DNA from: Clostridiales bacterium
GTDB taxonomy: Bacteria; Bacillota; Clostridia; Oscillospirales; Oscillospiraceae
Length of the DNA: 35,459 nt
NCBI GenBank assembly: GCA_012521555.1
Contig: JAAYMC010000023.1
Location: 1-35,459, forward strand
Direction: 5' to 3'
Part shown: positions 31,946 to 35,459 of the stretch, piece after piece
Layout: every line of letters starts with the position of its first letter
Numbering within the stretch: the first letter of the stretch is position 1
The notes under the pieces: model-generated
The model's input: the letters and a program-made list of their open reading frames with translations, nothing else
The model's database searches: none
Told to the model about the DNA's origin: nothing
Translations under genes and position numbers: made by a program

Positions 31946-33025
31946 ATGCGGATGAGTTTTGACCAGCTCGCAAGCGCCATCCCCCCGGAAATCTACAACA
32001 GAACGAAGGCGACGATTTCGCAGTACATAGCCGTCTACGAGCCGGAGGAGTTCGTCCTCGGCAGGCCCATCCCCTATTTTGAGCTGCGGCTGGATGTGCC
32101 GCAGAGCGTCGTCGCCATCCACAATACGATTTCGGAAGACTATGCCGCTTTCTCCGGCTACGACTGCGACGTTATCTTCATCGATTTTGAGTACAGATAC
32201 GCCGATTACGACTGGAACGAGGGCCCCTCCGAAGTCTGGAACACAAGCGCCTACCTCTCCGATTTTCTGGAGCAGGGCTATTTTGAGTACCGCCCCTTCA
32301 ACAGCTCGAGAAGCTACAACGAAGTCGACATCAAGGCCGAGACGTACCATTTCCGCGCCCGTTTCAGCTGCCTGTGGGGATACTCCGGCGACTGGATTGA
32401 CAAGACGGTCTATTCCGGCTATTCCAACACCGTCACCATCGGCAACCCCGCCTTCTGGAGCGCCGCGAGCGACTGGGCGAAGCCCGAGCTGAGAAAAGCG
32501 GAGGAGTTCGGCCTCGTTCCCGACATCCTTAAAAACGCGGACATGACGAAGCCCATCACCCGCGAAGAGTTCTGCGAGCTGGCCGTCCTGCTGTATGAAA
32601 AATGCACGGGCAAAACGGCCGAAGTCGTGGCAAACCCCTTTACGGACACGACGAACCCGCGCGTCTTGAAGGCGTACGGCCTCGGCATCACGACGGGCAC
32701 CTCGGCCACCACGTTCTCCCCGAAAGTGCTCATTAACCGCGAGCAGTGCGCGGCGATGCTCTTTCGGGCCATCAAGGCCATCAATCCGGACGGCGACTAC
32801 AGCGTCGACGGCGTGAAGGACTTCCCCGACCAGCAGTACATATCCAGCTGGGCCGTCGAGGCCGCGAAGTATATGTCCAAAATCGGCGTCATCACCGGCA
32901 ACGCGAAGGGCGAATTCATGCCGAAGGCCACCACGTCGGCTCAGGAGGCCGCCGGATACGGCATGGCCACGCGCGAACAGGCCATCGCCATGTCCGTCCG
33001 CTCGTACGACAAGCTGGCCGGATAG
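31946..33025 (+). CDS. SLH-domain protein without a visible signal peptide
   Basis: A 359-residue protein. AAAGGAGG precedes the ATG at 31946 by about 8 nt, so this start is well supported, yet the N-terminus (MRMSFDQLASAIPPEIYNRT) has no hydrophobic stretch. Residues about 20-170 form a beta-rich, aromatic and acidic region (IFIDFEYRYADYDWNEG) that I do not recognise. Residues about 173-345 hold SLH-type repeats (ASDWAKPELRKAEEFGLVPD, FTDTTNPRVLKAYGLGITTG, FPDQQYISSWAVEAAKYMS), followed by a typical MATREQAIAMSVRSYDKLAG end. SLH domains act outside the cell, so either export uses another route, the signal region has been lost, or the protein is non-functional. It has its own promoter and is followed by a repeat cluster and a strong terminator. 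Confidence 0.83.
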   Translation: MRMSFDQLASAIPPEIYNRTKATISQYIAVYEPEEFVLGRPIPYFELRLDVPQSVVAIHNTISEDYAAFSGYDCDVIFIDFEYRYADYDWNEGPSEVWNTSAYLSDFLEQGYFEYRPFNSSRSYNEVDIKAETYHFRARFSCLWGYSGDWIDKTVYSGYSNTVTIGNPAFWSAASDWAKPELRKAEEFGLVPDILKNADMTKPITREEFCELAVLLYEKCTGKTAEVVANPFTDTTNPRVLKAYGLGITTGTSATTFSPKVLINREQCAAMLFRAIKAINPDGDYSVDGVKDFPDQQYISSWAVEAAKYMSKIGVITGNAKGEFMPKATTSAQEAAGYGMATREQAIAMSVRSYDKLAG

Positions 33026-33042
33026 GCACAAAACGGCGCGCC

Positions 33043-33169
33043 GCCGCATAGGATGGAGTTCGCGCCATAAGCGCGCACGGAAGAGCGATTGCGCCATAAC
33101 GCCAAAGCCGCCGCTATGCGGCTGTGTCAATATCAGAGTCTGCCGCATAGAATAGTGGTTGCGCCAAAT
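33043..33169. repeat. Cluster of degenerate 28-bp intergenic repeats
   Basis: Two 28-bp units, 33043-33070 and 33142-33169, share GCCGCATAG, a 10-bp spacer and GCGCCA (21 of 28 positions). A partial unit TTGCGCCATAA lies at 33089-33099, and the inverse 9-mer CTATGCGGC at 33114-33122, which can pair with 33142-33150 to form a stem. One more inverse 9-mer is at 28350-28358. Confidence 0.65.
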
Positions 33170-33170
33170 C

Positions 33171-33206
33171 AAAAGCCGCCGGAGGGAGTTCCCTCCGGCG
33201 GCTTTT
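33171..33206 (+). terminator. Strong intrinsic terminator
   Basis: AAAAGCCGCCGGAGGGA pairs with TCCCTCCGGCGGCTTTT around a two-base centre, so the real loop is larger; a TTTTT run follows. With its A-tract it could also act on the minus strand. Confidence 0.92.
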
Positions 33207-33418
33207 TGCGCTTAACCGCGCCATTCGCTTCCCGCGCGAATATGATGGCCTGCGCATTGTTTTGAACAAATATTCAATCTTTGTGCGCCCTTCGCGGGCG
33301 GCTTTTTCGCTCTCGCGCGCCTGCGCGGGGCGTTTGCGCGACTGAGAAACGGCGTGTGTCTTGACTGTCCGCCTGCGCGGGTCATTCTCGTCCCGCTCAT
33401 GCGGGGCTTTGCCTGCTG

Positions 33419-34642
33419 TCAGTCCCAAACCGTAACGCCGCCGTCAAGCCGCGCGATGCAGTCAAGCCGCCCCTTTTGAATCAGGCTCTCCCGCAACGCG
33501 GCCCGCATATACAGGCGCTCCCCGCATGCATACACATACCAGACCGATTCGTTCAGGCCCTTGAAAAACATGCCGTCCACGCTTTTCTCAAACAGCTTGG
33601 GGTCGATTGTCTCCGGGCTTTCCTGAAGCTGCCTGAACGTCACCCCGAGCCACTGCCCGTGCGCGTCGAAAAACTCGTTTGCTTCCTCATAAAGCGCCGT
33701 TTTCTCGTTTGAATCTACGTTCAGTTTATACACGATATGGCACGGGCCGTTCTTATTTTCGCCGATGCCCATGTAGTACAGGGCGCCGCCGCAGTAATTG
33801 AAGTAATCGCCGCCTTTGACGAGAACGCGCGCGTTTGAGCCGTCCAGATCCGCGTGCCGGTACTCCCCTTCGTTCACAGCCCAGTAGTAGATGCCGCTTT
33901 CGTCGACGGTGACGTTGTGGATGTATGTCGGCGCCACGACTTGCTCCTCCCCCGTGGCGATATCGACGGCGACGAGCTGCGTCGTGTAAACGTACACTTT
34001 GCCGCCGTAGTAGTACCTCAGCCATGCGTTCGGGTACAGCAGCGCCATATTCCCGCCGTCCAAATCGGCCCTGTAGACGGACGGGCTGTTGTTTTCATCC
34101 CGCATGTCAAAATACATCCCGCTCTCGGCCACGTACAGGTCGCCGCAGTAGCCGCCAAAGAGCTTCGTCTCCTCCGTGCCGTCCGTGCGGATTTTCCAAA
34201 TGGAAAAGCCGTCCCAATAATTGAGAAAGTATACCCACCCGTCCAGCACGTTGATGCAGTCCGGGGCGGCGTTGCTTAGCTTCGTTTTTTCCGCCCCGTC
34301 GGGCTTTGCCCTGTAAAGGCGCCACCCGTCGCTCTCGCTGCGGTAATAGACGTATCCGTCGCCGCCGTCGCATATCAGGCCTTTCGCGCCGATGTTCCCG
34401 CCCTGAAACCCCAGCCGCTCCGCATTGTCCGCCGCAGGCGGGGGCGCCGCATCGGGATGTTCCGGCGACGTCGTGGGAGGCTGCGCTTTCTCCTCCGGTC
34501 CGGAAGGCTGCGCCGTCTGAGAATCCGGCGCGCCGTGGGCCGGCGTCGCGCCGTCCTGCGGTAAAGCGTGCCCGTTTCCCGCGCACGCGCCGAGGGAAAA
34601 GATAAGCGCCGCCGCCATCAGGCAAAGTACCGCCCGTTTCAT
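33419..34642 (-). CDS. DUF5050-like beta-propeller lipoprotein
   Basis: A 407-residue predicted lipoprotein. The signal peptide ends in the lipobox LGAC (Cys20), followed by a Pro/Ala/Gln-rich linker to about residue 75. The remainder is a repeated beta-sheet pattern typical of DUF5050 propellers: GDGYVYYRSESDGWRLYR, LDGWVYFLNYWDGFSIWK, ESGMYFDMRDENNSPSVYR, ESGIYYWAVNEGEYRHADL. Each repeat has Y-Y/F in one strand and a D-G turn. Such proteins are common on Clostridia surfaces and their ligands are mostly unknown. AAGGGG precedes the ATG at 34642. It stands alone with a modest promoter; no ABC or sensor partner is visible next to it. Confidence 0.83.
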   Translation of the reverse strand: MKRAVLCLMAAALIFSLGACAGNGHALPQDGATPAHGAPDSQTAQPSGPEEKAQPPTTSPEHPDAAPPPAADNAERLGFQGGNIGAKGLICDGGDGYVYYRSESDGWRLYRAKPDGAEKTKLSNAAPDCINVLDGWVYFLNYWDGFSIWKIRTDGTEETKLFGGYCGDLYVAESGMYFDMRDENNSPSVYRADLDGGNMALLYPNAWLRYYYGGKVYVYTTQLVAVDIATGEEQVVAPTYIHNVTVDESGIYYWAVNEGEYRHADLDGSNARVLVKGGDYFNYCGGALYYMGIGENKNGPCHIVYKLNVDSNEKTALYEEANEFFDAHGQWLGVTFRQLQESPETIDPKLFEKSVDGMFFKGLNESVWYVYACGERLYMRAALRESLIQKGRLDCIARLDGGVTVWD

Positions 34643-34674
34643 AATACCGCCCCTTCAAAATAACCCATGCCACT

Positions 34675-34703
34675 TTATCACACTTTCAGATGGTTGTCCA
34701 CAA
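34675..34703 (-). promoter_or_regulatory. Possible promoter of the DUF5050-like gene
   Basis: Minus strand: TTGTGG (34698-34703), a 17-nt spacer, TGATAA (34675-34680). The hexamers are imperfect. Confidence 0.35.
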
Positions 34704-34742
34704 TTTTCCGCCCGCAGCAAACGGCCGTCGCCTCCGCAGCGC

Positions 34743-34782
34743 GCAGCGCGCCGCCCCGCACAAGCGGCGGCGCGCTGCTTTA
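34743..34782. terminator. GC-rich hairpin, possible terminator of the FAD oxidase gene
   Basis: GCAGCGCGCCGCC (34743-34755) pairs with GGCGGCGCGCTGC (34766-34778), a 13-bp stem. TTTAT follows on the plus strand; on the minus strand, where the FAD oxidase gene ends, there is no T-run, so its effect there is uncertain. Confidence 0.5.
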
Positions 34783-34819
34783 TCTCCACCGCGAGGCCCT
34801 CCGTAAGCTCCTTTGCCTT

Positions 34820-35459
34820 TCACGTCTGCGGGGCGACGTACCGAAAGCCCCTGTGATTTGCCCTTTCCGCCGCCTGCTTGGCAGGCGCGTCCTGCGGGCC
34901 GGGCCGCGGCGCGAGCCGGACGGCAGGCTGCGCCTGCCTGCGGGAGAGCCCCTGCGGGAACGAAAAGACGTCGTGCGGGTCGTACCGGCGCTTAATCCAT
35001 GCAAGGCGCCCGGCGTGGTCGCCGTAGTATTCTCTTTTGAAATCCGGAATTCCCGCGTAGGGGAAGTTGACGTAGGCCCCTTTTGTCAGCGGCTCGAGCA
35101 GGCGGTACCGGCGGCCGACCCAGTGGGCGCTGGCTCCGGCGAAGCGGATATCCTCGAATACCGATTCAATCCAGAGGATATAGCGGGCGTTGCGGTAGAA
35201 AAACGCCGTCTCGTCCACGCCCACCTCCGCCACCCGCCCCCCGAGGGCGTACAGGGATATCCCCGCAAAGACGGACCCCGCCGGCCGCTCCTGAATCAGG
35301 GACACAATCTCCCTGACGGCGCGGGGGCCAAAGTCACGGAAAACAAACCGGCTTGCGGACTGAAAACGCTCAAACGGCGGGTACGCGCCGCCGATGATGG
35401 TGACGGCCTCCAGAAAGCTCATGGACGCGATTCTATGCGCCGCTCCCGGGAGCTCAAGA
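34820..35459 (-). CDS. FAD-linked oxidase with BBE (berberine bridge-like) C-terminal domain, 5' truncated by window
   Basis: Only the C-terminal 213 residues lie in the window; the frame stays open to base 35459, so an apparent ATG at 35422 is internal. The sequence shows the substrate domain of VAO/BBE oxidases (MSFLEAVTIIGGAYPPFERF, VFAGISLYALGGRVAEVG) and the BBE domain signature YVNFPYAGIPDF, then YYGDHAGRLAWIKRRYDP and HDVFSFPQGL. BBE oxidases oxidise sugars, alkaloids or other alcohols with bicovalent FAD; the FAD-binding half is outside the window. After FPQGL, where homologues normally stop, there are about 40 extra residues rich in Arg, Ala, Pro and Gln. That tail could be a read-through of a lost stop or a small frameshift. 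Substrate unknown. Confidence 0.87.
   Translation of the reverse strand, partial: LELPGAAHRIASMSFLEAVTIIGGAYPPFERFQSASRFVFRDFGPRAVREIVSLIQERPAGSVFAGISLYALGGRVAEVGVDETAFFYRNARYILWIESVFEDIRFAGASAHWVGRRYRLLEPLTKGAYVNFPYAGIPDFKREYYGDHAGRLAWIKRRYDPHDVFSFPQGLSRRQAQPAVRLAPRPGPQDAPAKQAAERANHRGFRYVAPQT

Larger units (their letters stand above)
33026..33418. other. Repeat-bearing intergenic region after the SLH gene
   Basis: It contains the GCCGCATAG repeat cluster (33043-33169), a strong terminator (33171-33206) and then about 210 bp with several short GC-rich hairpin-like pieces of the form CCTGCGCGGG (for example near 33321 and 33372). No coding sequence is supported on either strand. Confidence 0.5.

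Noticed and set aside
30379-33172. Two long minus-strand open frames (533 and 467 residues)
   Set aside because: They run opposite the permease and SLH genes, cross terminators, and are low-complexity (Arg/Glu/Gly-rich) with no recognisable domain.
33211-33418. Series of short CCTGCGCGGG-like pieces as a mobile repeat
   Set aside because: The units are too short and variable, and spacing is irregular; local GC bias is enough to explain them.

Overview
The window looks like chromosomal DNA of a GC-rich, low-oxygen member of the Bacillota (Clostridia-like). This rests on a BlaI/MecR-type repressor and antirepressor pair, three proteins with S-layer homology (SLH) domains, a YaaH/SleL-like GH18 protein with a copper-amine-oxidase-type N-terminal domain, a PiT plus DUF47 phosphate pair, strong GGAGG ribosome binding sites and many perfect hairpin-plus-T-run terminators. 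No rRNA, tRNA, CRISPR array, insertion sequence, phage gene or plasmid function was recognised. The species cannot be named from what is here.

Layout: (1) 1-1749, 3' part of an Old-Yellow-Enzyme/FadH-like flavin and Fe-S reductase. (2) 1852-4291, a minus-strand blaI-M56 peptidase operon with a palindromic operator in its promoter and a probable frameshift near the peptidase C-terminus. (3) 4657-6411, low-affinity phosphate transporter plus DUF47 accessory protein, then a GT2-GtrA fusion glycosyltransferase (6491-7570). (4) 7638-13204, two minus-strand secreted proteins: a GH18 lipoprotein-like hydrolase and a 1331-residue SLH-anchored protein. (5) 13462-15310, MarR regulator and MATE exporter, overlapping by 8 bp. 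(6) 15637-23697, a LysR-led catabolic locus: APC permease, FAD-dependent oxidoreductase, two GlcD-like flavoproteins flanking a GlcF-like two-cluster Fe-S protein. (7) 24061-28163, YbaK deacylase, a GH26-like SLH protein and a dGTPase-like dNTPase whose 3' end is partly duplicated. (8) 28515-29628, minus-strand CobW-type GTPase plus a His/Cys-repeat protein. (9) 29895-33025, a zinc-ribbon membrane protein ending in an Ada-like Zn motif, an ArsB/CitM-type permease, and an SLH protein with no visible signal peptide. (10) 33419-35459, minus-strand DUF5050-like lipoprotein and the C-terminal part of a BBE-domain FAD oxidase.

The two places most likely to hold something undescribed are the LysR/permease/flavoprotein/Fe-S locus (15637-23697), which looks like an import-and-oxidise pathway for an unidentified hydroxy acid or polyol, and the CobW GTPase with its 13-residue His/Cys-repeat partner (28515-29628), which looks like a small metal-delivery module. 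Neither substrate nor metal can be read from sequence alone. Smaller oddities are the dgt 3'-end duplication, an intergenic 9-mer repeat cluster, a 31-nt intercistronic hairpin, and the leaderless SLH protein.
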